Part shown: piece by piece, positions 25,175-33,424 of the stretch
How positions within the stretch are numbered: the first letter of the stretch is position 1
Layout of the letters: every line of letters starts with the position of its first letter
Origin: Paenibacillus mellifer
GTDB taxonomy: Bacteria > Bacillota > Bacilli > Paenibacillales > Paenibacillaceae
DNA length: 64,000 nt
Direction: 5' to 3'
Assembly: GCF_023195895.1 (NCBI RefSeq)
Contig: NZ_JALPRK010000001.1
Span: 1-64,000, forward strand
Position numbers and translations under genes: made by a program
The notes under the pieces: generated by a model
Database searches by the model: none
What the model saw: only the letters and a program-made list of their open reading frames with translations
What the model was told of the DNA's origin: nothing

Positions 25175-25881
25175 AAATTGACCCCTCGTTCATTTGGACG
25201 GCGTTCATTCAACTGTTGTCTGCGATTCCTACCACGTTGGTGATTACCGCCGTGTCTGTCTCGGTCGGCTTCATAATTGGCGTGATCACCGCGTTGTTCC
25301 GGTTGTATCGGGTGCCTGTGCTGAGTCAACTTTCCACCGCCTACGTCACATTTATCCGTGGAACGCCGATGCTGACGCACCTCCTGCTGATTTATTTCGG
25401 TTTGCCGGTGATTCTTGACGGCTTATCCAGTTGGTTTGGCTGGGGGTTCAAATCTGCCTCGATTCCGATGATCGCTTTTGCTTTCATCTCGTTCTCCATC
25501 ACGGCCGGAGCTTATATGTCCGAGGTGATCCGCTCGGGATTGCTGGCGGTGAACCGCGGGCAGATCGAGGCGGCTTACTCCGTCGGGATGACGACGTCTC
25601 AAGCACTGCGGCGGATCGTTTTCCCTCAGGCGTTGGCGGTCAGCCTTCCGAACCTGTCGAACTCGGCGATCGGGATGCTGCACGGCTCGACGCTCGCGTT
25701 CACTGTCTCCGTCGTGGACATTAACGCCAAAGCGCAAATCGTCGCTTCGACCAACTGGAAGTTTTTTGAGGCTTATTTAGCGGCGGCGGTGATTTTCTGG
25801 GGGCTGACCGTCCTGATCGAACGACTGACGGCACGGCTCGAGAAACGAATTCAGATCTACAATCGGGGGGGAGTGGCATGA
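25171..25881 (+). CDS. Amino-acid ABC transporter permease (TcyM-like)
   Basis: A 236-residue permease with five helices, FIRGTPMLTHLLLIYFGLP near 63 and the EAA loop IEAAYSVGMTTSQALRRIVFPQA near 130. It starts at GTG within the previous stop (GTGA overlap), with AAGGAGG upstream, and its own stop overlaps the ATPase gene by 4 bp, so all three are translationally coupled. It pairs with the preceding permease. Confidence 0.88.
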   Translation: MKIDPSFIWTAFIQLLSAIPTTLVITAVSVSVGFIIGVITALFRLYRVPVLSQLSTAYVTFIRGTPMLTHLLLIYFGLPVILDGLSSWFGWGFKSASIPMIAFAFISFSITAGAYMSEVIRSGLLAVNRGQIEAAYSVGMTTSQALRRIVFPQALAVSLPNLSNSAIGMLHGSTLAFTVSVVDINAKAQIVASTNWKFFEAYLAAAVIFWGLTVLIERLTARLEKRIQIYNRGGVA

Positions 25882-26630
25882 TTCAGCTTCGTCATATTTC
25901 CAAGTCCTTTGGTCGTCAGCAGGTGTTAAAATCGATCGATCTGACGGTGAACCAAGGCGATGTTGTAGTCATTCTAGGACCGAGTGGTTCCGGCAAAACC
26001 ACGCTGCTTCGTTGCATCAACTATCTGGAGAAACCCAGCGGCGGCGAGATTGCCATTGGCGACTTTCGACTGAATTGTGGCCGAGCGACGAAGAAAGACA
26101 TTCATGCCCTCCGCCAGAAATCGGCGATGGTGTTTCAGCAATATAACTTGTTTCGACACAAGACGGCACTGGAGAACGTGATGGAGGGTTTGGTTATCGT
26201 CAAAAAGCAGCCAAAGGAGGAAGCCAAGGCCCGCAGCATCGCGCTGCTGGAGAAGGTTGGACTCGGCAGTAAGCTGGACGCCTATCCAAGCCAGTTGTCA
26301 GGAGGTCAGCAACAGCGGGTGGGAATTGCCCGGGCACTCGCCTTGGAGCCGGAGGTGATTCTGTTCGACGAACCTACGTCGGCACTGGATCCAGAGCTTG
26401 TCGGCGAAGTGCTGGAGGTCATCCGCAAGATCGCCAAGGAAGGGATCACGATGATTGTCGTGACCCATGAGATGGGGTTTGCCCGCGACGTGGCCAACCA
26501 CGCCGTGTTCATGGACGGCGGCGTCATCGTGGAAGAAGGGAGCCCGGCGGAACTGCTGTACCATCCGCGCGAAGAACGGACGAAGCAGTTCCTGAAACGA
26601 ATTACCCCCGAGCTCAACTATAGCATTTAG
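25878..26630 (+). CDS. Amino-acid ABC transporter ATPase (TcyN-like)
   Basis: A 250-residue ABC ATPase: Walker A GPSGSGKTT, Q-loop FQQYNLFRH, signature LSGGQQQRVGIARAL, Walker B VILFDEPTSALD and H-loop VTHEMGFA. It energises the preceding two permeases. Polar-amino-acid ATPases share this exact arrangement, and TcyN is the closest functional analogue by context. It ends 25 bp before an LLM monooxygenase gene, so import and catabolism are on one transcript. Confidence 0.92.
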   Translation: MIQLRHISKSFGRQQVLKSIDLTVNQGDVVVILGPSGSGKTTLLRCINYLEKPSGGEIAIGDFRLNCGRATKKDIHALRQKSAMVFQQYNLFRHKTALENVMEGLVIVKKQPKEEAKARSIALLEKVGLGSKLDAYPSQLSGGQQQRVGIARALALEPEVILFDEPTSALDPELVGEVLEVIRKIAKEGITMIVVTHEMGFARDVANHAVFMDGGVIVEEGSPAELLYHPREERTKQFLKRITPELNYSI

Positions 26631-26655
26631 ATTTCGCATTTAGGAGGCGAGAGAG

Positions 26656-27672
26656 ATGGGACTAACGATTAGCGTGTTGGATCAAAGCCCGATTTACCCG
26701 GGAGAAACGGCGGAGCAGGCGCTTAAGCATACCATTTCGCTGGCCCAAAAATCCGAGGAACTGGGGTTCCGGCGGTTTTGGGTGTCGGAGCATCATGATT
26801 CGGAGCAGGTAGCCGGTTCTTCTCCGGAGGTGCTGATCTCCTACCTCTTGGCCAAAACGAACACGATCCGCATCGGCTCCGGAGGCGTGATGCTGCAGCA
26901 TTACAGTCCCTATAAGGTGGCGGAGAATTTTAACGTGCTGGCATCCCTGGAGCCGGAGCGAGTGGACCTTGGCGTCGGCCGCGCTCCCGGAGGATTACCG
27001 AAAAGTACGCAGGCTTTGCAGCAAGGCACGCGGGAATCGGCTTCCCTGACGGACAAAATCGTGGAGCTGCGCAAATACGTGCAGGACAGTCTGGAGGCGG
27101 ATCACCCGCTGGCTGGATTGCGCGCGGCCCCGCGCCCGGCGCAGGCCCCCGAGCTATACGTGCTTGGAGCGAGCATGGACAGTGCGGAGATTGCCGCCGG
27201 ACTGGGGTTGCCTTATGTGTTCTCCCTGTTCATTAACGGAGATCCGGCAATCGCGCTCAAAGCGATTCAAACGTACCGGCAGAGCTTTGATACGTCGTAC
27301 GGCTCGGAGCCTCAAGTCATCCTGGCGGTGTCCGTGGTCGTCGCCGAATCCGAAGCGGAAGCCGCCGAACTCGCCGGCAGGCAGAAGGTCGTGAAGGTCC
27401 GGCTGGGCAGCGGCAAAACGGTGACGCTCGGCACGCGGGAGCAAGCGGAGGAGTTCGGCCGTCAGGCGGGAGAGCCTTATACGATCGAGGAGCAGGAGCC
27501 CTGGATTGTCAAAGGCACCAAGGAAGCCGTTCGCGACCAACTGCTGGCGCTGCAGCGGGACACCGGCATTGAGGAAGTGATCGTGACCAGCAATATCAGC
27601 CCTTTCGAGAAGCGTGTCCGCTCCTTTGAACTGCTTCACGAGGCTTTGGTCGAAGTGACGGCGGAGGCGTAA
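26656..27672 (+). CDS. LLM-class flavin-dependent oxidoreductase (CmoO/YtmO-like)
   Basis: A 338-residue luciferase-like TIM-barrel protein beginning MGLTISVLDQSPI, with RRFWVSEHHDSEQVAGSSPEV near 38 and GVMLQHYSPYKVAENF near 77, typical of the MsnO8 / bacterial-luciferase-like subgroup. Members use FMNH2 and oxygen, or F420/FMN redox chemistry. In Bacillus an equivalent gene (cmoO) sits in the S-methylcysteine operon, just after the tcy transporter as here. Its reaction is not established by sequence. It is followed, 2 bp later, by an M20 amidohydrolase. Confidence 0.85.
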   Translation: MGLTISVLDQSPIYPGETAEQALKHTISLAQKSEELGFRRFWVSEHHDSEQVAGSSPEVLISYLLAKTNTIRIGSGGVMLQHYSPYKVAENFNVLASLEPERVDLGVGRAPGGLPKSTQALQQGTRESASLTDKIVELRKYVQDSLEADHPLAGLRAAPRPAQAPELYVLGASMDSAEIAAGLGLPYVFSLFINGDPAIALKAIQTYRQSFDTSYGSEPQVILAVSVVVAESEAEAAELAGRQKVVKVRLGSGKTVTLGTREQAEEFGRQAGEPYTIEEQEPWIVKGTKEAVRDQLLALQRDTGIEEVIVTSNISPFEKRVRSFELLHEALVEVTAEA

Positions 27673-27674
27673 CC

Positions 27675-28874
27675 ATGTCTAACGATACTTATACGATTCA
27701 AGGGACGCCCGGGATAGCGGCAGAACGGTTCGTGGCGATTCGCCGAGAGCTGCACCAGTACCCGGAGCTGTCGAACGAGGAATTCGAGACGACCCGCCGA
27801 ATCCGCAGCTGGCTGGAGGAAGCGGGCGTCCGGATCCTGGACGTATCGCTGGCGACGGGGCTGGTTGCGGAGGTCGGCGGGCTCCGGGGAGGGCCGGTCA
27901 TCGCGTTTCGGGCGGATATCGACGCGCTGCCGATCCAGGAGGAGACCGGGCTGCCGTTTTCCTCGACGCATCCCGGCAAAATGCATGCCTGCGGGCATGA
28001 TTTCCATACCGCCGCCCTGATCGGTACGGCGTATGCGCTTAAAGCCCGGGAGTCGCAGATGAAGGGCACGGTCCGGCTGATCTTCCAGCCGGCCGAGGAG
28101 AAAGCCAAAGGCGCGCGGCAAGTCATCGACAGCGGCGCATTGGAAGGGGTGCAAGCCATCTTCGGCATGCACAATAAGCCGGATCTTCCCGTCGGAACGA
28201 TCGGGATCAAGAGCGGCCCGCTGATGGCCGCCGCCGACGGCTTTGTCGTTGAGATCGCCGGACGGGGGACCCATGCGGCCGTGCCGGAAGCCGGCAACGA
28301 TCCGATCGTCACCGCCGCACATCTCGTGACGGCACTGCAATCGATCGTCAGCCGGAACGTCGGTTCCCAGGAGAGTGCCGTCATCAGCGTAACGAAGCTG
28401 CTTAGCGGAACGGCCTGGAACGTCGTTCCCGAAACCGCACTGCTGGAAGGCACGATCCGGACCTTTGACGAAGAGGTGCGGCAGCGGGTGCTGAAGCGCT
28501 TTGAGGAGGTTGTTCAGGGAGTGGCGGCTGCGTTTGGCACGACGGCCGCCGTCCGCTGGATCGAAGGCCCGCCGCCCGTGTTGAACGACCCTGAGCTGGC
28601 GGAGCTCGGGCTAGCCGCGGCGGAGGCGGCAGGATACCGGGCCGTTACGCCGGTTCCATCGCCTGCGGGGGAGGACTTTTCCTGGTATCAACGGGAAGTT
28701 CCGGGACTCTTCGTCTTCATGGGGACAGATGGACCGCGGGAATGGCATCACCCGGCCTTCGATCTTGACGAGCAGGCGATTCCGGTAAGCATCGGCTTCT
28801 TCGTGAAGCTGGCGGAGCTGGCGCTGGATAGTCTGCAAAGGGAGGACGGCCGAAAGGAAGGGACGCCACGATGA
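27675..28874 (+). CDS. M20-family amidohydrolase / N-acyl amino acid deacylase (SndA-like)
   Basis: A 399-residue M20D metallopeptidase-like hydrolase. Metal ligands lie in MHACGHDFH (Cys and His, about residue 104), with Glu in QPAEEKAKGA near 140 and His in GMHNKPDLPVG near 165; a dimerisation lid domain spans about 190-310. In the ytm and yxe sulfur operons the counterparts (SndA, YxeP) remove an N-acetyl group from cysteine conjugates after oxygenation. Here the same step is likely. The gene overlaps the next by 4 bp (ATGA), and its start follows a GGAGG in the preceding coding sequence. Confidence 0.88.
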   Translation: MSNDTYTIQGTPGIAAERFVAIRRELHQYPELSNEEFETTRRIRSWLEEAGVRILDVSLATGLVAEVGGLRGGPVIAFRADIDALPIQEETGLPFSSTHPGKMHACGHDFHTAALIGTAYALKARESQMKGTVRLIFQPAEEKAKGARQVIDSGALEGVQAIFGMHNKPDLPVGTIGIKSGPLMAAADGFVVEIAGRGTHAAVPEAGNDPIVTAAHLVTALQSIVSRNVGSQESAVISVTKLLSGTAWNVVPETALLEGTIRTFDEEVRQRVLKRFEEVVQGVAAAFGTTAAVRWIEGPPPVLNDPELAELGLAAAEAAGYRAVTPVPSPAGEDFSWYQREVPGLFVFMGTDGPREWHHPAFDLDEQAIPVSIGFFVKLAELALDSLQREDGRKEGTPR

Positions 28875-30034
28875 GCACGTTCGCTTCCTATGACGTCATT
28901 GTCGTCGGCGCGGGCTCCATGGGGATGAGCGCCGGTTATTATTTAGCCCGCAAGGGCCTCCGGACGCTGCTGATCGACGCCTATGATCCCCCGCATCGGG
29001 AGGGCAGCCATCACGGCGAGCCCCGGCTGATCCGGCATGCATACAGCGGAGATCCCGTGTATACGGAATTGGCAATTCGCGCCCACCGGTTATGGAATGA
29101 AGTGGAGGAGCTGACCGGGACCCGGCTGCTGGAGCCGTCCGGCGTACTGAATCTTGCGGACCGAGGGCTGTACTCCTACAAGCAGCGAATCGCGCAGGCG
29201 GAGGCGCTGGGCGTCGGCACGGAATGGCTGGACGCGGCGGAAATCCGCGCACGTTGGCCGGAGCTGACGATCCCGGATTCGTTTGAGGCGATGGTTGAGC
29301 CGGACGCCGGGTATTTGTACAGCGAACGATGCTTGGAGGCATATCGCAAGCTGGCGTTGGCGCAGGGCGCGGAGCTGCTGACTTACTCCATTGTAAGGGA
29401 AGTGAAGGTGCATAAGGGAGAAGGCGGCGTTACGGTCTACACGGCGGACGACGAATTTCATGCCGGGGCCGTTCTTCTTACCGCAGGAGCGTGGTTCAGC
29501 ACACTCGCTCCGTTCATCGACCTTCCCATCCGCGCTGTGCGCAAGGTGGTCGGGTGGTTCGAAACAACGGGACCTGGCTTTGACGCGGGACGGTTTCCCG
29601 GGTTTACGCTGGGTACACCGGAAGGCGGCTACTACGGGTTCCCGAGCATCGGCGGAGCCGGCCTCAAGATCGGCCGCCACGACGGCGGAGTCCCCTGGGC
29701 ACCCGGGAAGACGTTGGCGCCTTTCGGGAGTTATCCCGAGGATGAGGACGTTTTGCGCCGCGTACTGTCGACTTATATGCCGGGGGCAGCCGGCCGCCTG
29801 AAGCAAGGCGTTGCTTGCAAATACGAGCTGACGCCGGACGAGGACTTTATCATCGACCGACACCCGGAACACCGGCAGGTTTGGGTGGCGGGCGGATTTT
29901 CCGGACACGGCTTCAAATTTGCCAGCGTGGTCGGGGAACTGCTCGCGGACTTGCTGGTAGAGGGGAAGGTCGGCTACTCCCTGCAGCCGTTTGCGCTGGA
30001 TCGTTTTGGTCAGCCGGCCCGATCGGGTGATTAG
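28871..30034 (+). CDS. SolA/sarcosine-oxidase-type FAD amine oxidase
   Basis: A 387-residue flavoprotein with the FAD-binding VVGAGSMGMSAGYYLARKG (about 12-30), the MSOX/SolA motif EGSHHGEPRLIRHAY near 44-58 and GVACKYELTPDEDFIIDRHP, whose Cys316 matches the Cys that binds FAD covalently in monomeric sarcosine oxidase. GGFSGHGFKFA near 345 is also diagnostic. It should oxidise a secondary amine such as N-methyl amino acids, releasing formaldehyde and H2O2. Its presence in a sulfur-type operon is unusual and suggests an N-alkylated substrate. ATGA overlap couples it to the amidohydrolase. Confidence 0.9.
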   Translation: MSTFASYDVIVVGAGSMGMSAGYYLARKGLRTLLIDAYDPPHREGSHHGEPRLIRHAYSGDPVYTELAIRAHRLWNEVEELTGTRLLEPSGVLNLADRGLYSYKQRIAQAEALGVGTEWLDAAEIRARWPELTIPDSFEAMVEPDAGYLYSERCLEAYRKLALAQGAELLTYSIVREVKVHKGEGGVTVYTADDEFHAGAVLLTAGAWFSTLAPFIDLPIRAVRKVVGWFETTGPGFDAGRFPGFTLGTPEGGYYGFPSIGGAGLKIGRHDGGVPWAPGKTLAPFGSYPEDEDVLRRVLSTYMPGAAGRLKQGVACKYELTPDEDFIIDRHPEHRQVWVAGGFSGHGFKFASVVGELLADLLVEGKVGYSLQPFALDRFGQPARSGD

Positions 30035-30068
30035 GGAGGAAGCCTGATTTTGAATCGGAGGGGATTGC

Positions 30069-30536
30069 ATGACCCTAGTCAACTTTGAAGCTTTTTTGAA
30101 TACGCATGGGCAACTCGCCTCGGCGATCAATGGCCTGAGCGAGGAGCAGACGACATGGAAGCCGAAGCCGGAGAGTTGGAGCGTTCTGGAGGTGTTGTCC
30201 CACTTGGTGGATCACAGCCTCGTCATTTCCTTTCGGATTCGCGATATCCTGGCGGGGACGGAGGCCCGGCTGCCGGCTTTTAACCAAGATGCTTGGGTCA
30301 GCGGCCAATATGCCAATGCGGGTAGCGTTGCCGACGTGTTGCAGGCTTTCCATGCGCTTTTGCTCTACAACAGTCTGCTGCTTAGCCGCTTGGATGCGGC
30401 CGACCTGGAGAAAACCGGCGTAAATGCCAAAGGAGAGACCGTTAAGATTACGGATATTCTGGAGGGCTTTACCCGCCACGTGCAGCGCCATTTGGGGCAA
30501 ATCGATCGAATCAAACAAGCGGCCGGGATTGCCTGA
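30069..30536 (+). CDS. DinB/YfiT-family putative metal-dependent protein
   Basis: A 155-residue four-helix-bundle protein of the DinB superfamily: WKPKPESWSVLEVLSHLVDHS (about 29-49) and a C-terminal HVQRHLGQIDRIK. The histidines in SHLVDH and RHVQRH fit the family's three-His metal site. Relatives include bacillithiol-dependent thiol transferases (YfiT/BstA) and mycothiol isomerases. Bacillithiol is likely made by this organism (BshB2 gene at 41824), so a thiol-transfer step in the sulfur operon is conceivable. No DNA-damage role is implied by the name. GGAGGGG precedes the ATG. Confidence 0.8.
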   Translation: MTLVNFEAFLNTHGQLASAINGLSEEQTTWKPKPESWSVLEVLSHLVDHSLVISFRIRDILAGTEARLPAFNQDAWVSGQYANAGSVADVLQAFHALLLYNSLLLSRLDAADLEKTGVNAKGETVKITDILEGFTRHVQRHLGQIDRIKQAAGIA

Positions 30537-30584
30537 GCAAGGGAAGAAATAAAGAATATCGAATCGATAAGGAGGAACGAAGTT

Positions 30585-31922
30585 ATGGCGAAGCCAAAAC
30601 AACTCAAACTGGGCGCGTTACTGCATGGGGTAGGAGGAGGAACCTCCCTGTGGCGCCATCCGGACGTGCAGTCGGATGCCAGCATCAATATCGACGGATA
30701 TATACACTGGGTGCAAAAGGCCGAGGCCGGCAAATTCGATCTGGTGTTTATAGCGGACGGCTTATATATCACGGAGAAATCGATCCCCCATTTCCTGAAT
30801 CGCTTTGAGCCCTTAACGCTCCTTAGCGCCCTGGCGGCGGTCAGCAAGCATGTCGGCCTGGTCGGGACGTTGTCCACTTCGTATAGCGAGCCGTTCACGG
30901 TCGCCCGGCAGTTCGCCTCTCTGGACATGATCAGCGGCGGGCGTGCAGGCTGGAACGTCGTGACGTCCCCCTTGGAAGGCTCTGCGCTGAACTATGGGAA
31001 GAAGGAGCATCCGGATCATGACAAACGTTACCGGATTGCCACCGAGTTTCTGGAGGTTGCCCGCGGCCTGTGGGATTCGTGGGAGGATGACGCCTTCTTG
31101 CGGAATAAGGAGACGGGAGTATTTTTTGATCCGGACAAAATGCACACGCTCAATCACGTCGGAGAGTTCTTCTCGGTGAAAGGGCCGCTCAATATCGCCC
31201 GTTCCAAGCAGGGGCAGCCGGTCATCTTTCAGGCGGGCTCCTCTGAGGTCGGCAAAAATTACGCGGCGAAGCATGCGGACTCCGTGTTCACGGGGCATGA
31301 AACGCTAGAGGACGCGCAGATCTTTTATCAAGACGTGAAGTCCCGCGCCGCCTCGTTCGGGCGCAATCCGGACGAAGTCTTGATCTTCCCGGGGATCAGC
31401 CCGATCCTTGGCCGCACGCCGGAGGAGGCGGAACGCAAGTATCAAGAGGTCGCCAGCCTGGTGACAATCGAAAATGCCCTGGATTATTTGGGACGGTTCT
31501 TCGAGCACCACGACTTCTCCCAATACCCGCTCGACGAGCCGTTCCCGGAACTCGGCGATTTGGGCAAAAACAGCTTCCAAAGCGGCACGGACAAAATCAA
31601 AAAAGATGCCAAGGAAAAAGGGCTGACGCTAAGAGAAGTGGCGCTGCAGGCTGCAACGCCGCGCGGCGGCTTCATCGGTACGCCGGTGCAGGTCGCGGAC
31701 CGGATTCAGGCCTGGTTCGAGGGGGGCGCTGCCGACGGGTTCATGATTACCGCGGCCGTTCCGAACGGCCTGGAAGAATTCGTCGATCTGGTCGTTCCGA
31801 TTTTGCAGGAGCGCGGCTTGTTCCGGACGGAATACGAAAGCGATACGCTGCGCGGCAACCTGGGCTTGCCGGTTCCGGAGAACCGGTATACGTTGGAACG
31901 CCGAGCGGTAGCTAAGGCTTAA
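30585..31922 (+). CDS. NtaA/SnaA/DszA-family FMNH2-dependent monooxygenase (CmoJ/YxeK-like)
   Basis: A 445-residue LLM-class monooxygenase of the long NtaA/SnaA/DszA group: [24 protein letters not shown] near 113, [25 protein letters not shown] segment near 185 and [15 protein letters not shown] near 205. Such enzymes need FMNH2 from a partner reductase and oxidise amines or sulfur compounds; YxeK and CmoJ cleave S-succinyl- or S-methyl-cysteine derivatives. It is the likely oxygenolytic step of the pathway. AAGGAGG precedes the ATG. The next gene is a damaged FMN reductase, the expected partner. Confidence 0.9.
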   Translation: MAKPKQLKLGALLHGVGGGTSLWRHPDVQSDASINIDGYIHWVQKAEAGKFDLVFIADGLYITEKSIPHFLNRFEPLTLLSALAAVSKHVGLVGTLSTSYSEPFTVARQFASLDMISGGRAGWNVVTSPLEGSALNYGKKEHPDHDKRYRIATEFLEVARGLWDSWEDDAFLRNKETGVFFDPDKMHTLNHVGEFFSVKGPLNIARSKQGQPVIFQAGSSEVGKNYAAKHADSVFTGHETLEDAQIFYQDVKSRAASFGRNPDEVLIFPGISPILGRTPEEAERKYQEVASLVTIENALDYLGRFFEHHDFSQYPLDEPFPELGDLGKNSFQSGTDKIKKDAKEKGLTLREVALQAATPRGGFIGTPVQVADRIQAWFEGGAADGFMITAAVPNGLEEFVDLVVPILQERGLFRTEYESDTLRGNLGLPVPENRYTLERRAVAKA

Positions 31923-31942
31923 GAGAAAGGAGGGAGAGAGTT

Positions 31943-32534
31943 ATATCTAGAGTGACGATTATTGTAGGGAGCCCAACCCCAGGTTCGCGGTTGTTTGGAT
32001 TAACGGATTACGTGCGGGAACGACTGATCCAAACGGGCAGTGCCATCGATTGGGTTTCGGCTGCGGAACTGCCAGCGGAGGATTTGCTGCGGGCTAACTT
32101 CGGTAGCCCGGCCATAAAGGCGGCGCTCGCTGTCGTCGAATCGGCGGATGCCGTCGTCATCGCGAGTCCGGTCGGTCTACAAAGCAGCCTACTCAGGCGC
32201 ACTAAAGACGATCCTAGACCTGATTCCGCAAAAAGGGCTGCAGGGCAAAGTGGTACTGCCGCTCTTTATCGGCGGGACGATCGCCCATTTGCTGGCGGTG
32301 GACTATGCACTGAAACCGGTGGTGGCGGCACTTGGCGGGACGCATATCCTCAGCGGCGTGTTCGCAGTAGATCAGTGGGTCAGCCGGCTGGAGAACGGTG
32401 GGTTTGCGTTGGAACCGCAACTCCGGGAACGTCTGGATGAGGCGGTAGCCGAGTTGAACCGAGAATTTGGCTCGGTATCGGCTTGCGACAGAGGAGCAGA
32501 AGCAAGGCCAGGAGGTGGGTCTAGGTTAAAATGA
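31943..32534 (+). pseudogene. NADPH-dependent FMN reductase, frameshifted and with ATA start
   Basis: Two frames together give an SsuE/MsuE-like flavodoxin-fold reductase: frame 1 encodes MSRVTIIVGSPTPGSRLFGL...ADAVVIASPV and frame 2 continues YKAAYSGALKTILDLIPQKG...FAVDQWVSRL. The switch is caused by a tandem GGTCGGTC at 32170-32177; removing one GGTC restores a ~195-residue protein. The expected start codon, 9 nt after AAAGGAGG, is ATA (31943) rather than ATG; the first normal in-frame start is GTG 31952, with poor spacing. It would supply FMNH2 to the LLM monooxygenases. Either a recent pseudogene, a phase-variable tract or sequencing error. Confidence 0.75.
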
Positions 32535-32558
32535 TGAGATGGAGAACTTGTACAACCG

Positions 32559-32596
32559 ATTTGTATTCGATGTATTCGATTTTTCGAATACATCTG
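32559..32596. repeat. Dispersed quasi-palindromic repeat, single unit
   Basis: TGTATTCGA-TTTT-TCGAATACA (32571-32592) is a perfect hairpin of the same family as arrays 1 and 2, preceded by a partial copy TTGTATTCGA (32561-32570). It lies between the FMN reductase remnant and the coat-gene terminator. Confidence 0.65.
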
Positions 32597-32600
32597 TGTT

Positions 32601-32639
32601 AAAAAAGCTTCCTGCATCCAATCAGATGCGAGGAAGCTT
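32601..32639 (-). terminator. Terminator of the coat protein pair
   Basis: AAGCTTCCT-GCATC pairs with GATGC-AGGAAGCTT around CAATCA; read leftward it ends in TTTTTT. It lies 34 bp after the last coat gene stop. Confidence 0.88.
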
Positions 32640-32673
32640 CTTACTTCTTGTCGTGCAATTGCAAGTGGACTCT

Positions 32674-32922
32674 TCAACTGCCAAGCTGCGATTTCACTTG
32701 CTGGACGTCCTGGGCATCCGCCATCATCGCCGGCTGGTAGAAGCCTTTGGACTCGGCCAGCTGGAACAGCTCGTATTGCGATTTCTCGCAGTTGTCCCGG
32801 ATTTGTTGAACGGTGGATCTCAGCTGGAGATTGGCGCATTCCGAAATGACGCTGCTGTAGGTGGTCAAGCTGCTCTTGACCATGGACAACGCGTCGTTCA
32901 CCATTTCTTTATCTTGCATCAT
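32674..32922 (-). CDS. Spore coat protein, CotF-like
   Basis: An 82-residue helical protein (DKEMVNDALSMVKSSLTTYSSVISECANLQLRS...) matching the CotF-type spore coat domain, whose members hold a ferritin-like helical hairpin. It should be an inner or outer coat component made in the mother cell. It is the second gene of a two-gene operon with another coat-like protein 16 bp upstream, and ends before a strong terminator. AGGAGG precedes the ATG pair (32922 or 32919). Confidence 0.8.
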   Translation of the reverse strand: MMQDKEMVNDALSMVKSSLTTYSSVISECANLQLRSTVQQIRDNCEKSQYELFQLAESKGFYQPAMMADAQDVQQVKSQLGS

Positions 32923-32938
32923 CGTGTAATGTTCCTCC

Positions 32939-33124
32939 CTAATTCAAAAATGACATGAGCTGTTGCTTGGTGTTCATCGCGTCTTGGGCCGATTTTTGAA
33001 AGTAGGCTTTGACCTGCGGATCGACGGATTGCTGCGCGTAGGTGAGCATTTTTTGATGTGCCGTTTCATGAGCGCCGATCAGGTGCCGCAGGCTTTGCAG
33101 CTCCTGCTGATTGACTTGGGCCAT
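32939..33124 (-). CDS. Small spore coat-like protein
   Basis: A 61-residue protein (MAQVNQQELQSLRHLIGAHE...) with helices containing GAHETAHQKMLTYAQQ and DPQVKAYFQKSAQDAMNTKQQL, the same helical-hairpin style as the CotF-like neighbour. The start at 33124 is set by AAAGGAG 8 nt upstream; the frame's longer reading is not supported. A sigma-E-like promoter (33159-33186) lies just upstream. Its role in the coat is inferred from sequence and position. Confidence 0.75.
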   Translation of the reverse strand: MAQVNQQELQSLRHLIGAHETAHQKMLTYAQQSVDPQVKAYFQKSAQDAMNTKQQLMSFLN

Positions 33125-33158
33125 GCCATCTACTCCTTTCATTTGGTATTCGCTGGTT

Positions 33159-33186
33159 ATTGTTTGCGAAACCGGGACAAATATGC
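33159..33186 (-). promoter_or_regulatory. Sigma-E-like sporulation promoter
   Basis: On the minus strand GCATATT (-35) and CAAACAAT (-10; 7 of 8 to CATACAAT) are 13 bp apart, close to the mother-cell sigma-E consensus. It lies 35 bp before the coat-like gene start, matching that gene's expected regulation. Confidence 0.5.
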
Positions 33187-33424
33187 AGTAGGCTCGTGCT
33201 CTCTGGAAATTAGGAGCGGGATGATGAATAAATTGTGACGGCCATCGGAATGTATGGGTCTTAAGCCCTCTATTCCATGTCATGTGAACTATTAAAATAG
33301 TCACTGTGATATTATTCATTTTGGTTAAAATTAGAAAGGTAGCTTCGCTTGTATTAATTGACAAATATGCAAGCGCTGTTGAAGTCATCCTATATGTGAA
33401 AATAATATCAAAGGTGGAATTATA
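33187..33424. other. Intergenic region before the chemoreceptor gene
   Basis: This AT-rich divergent spacer (with 33125-33186, about 300 bp) holds a perfect TTGACA at 33358-33363 but no convincing -10 at the right distance, and no sigma-D motif that I can defend. Nothing else is recognised. Confidence 0.4.
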
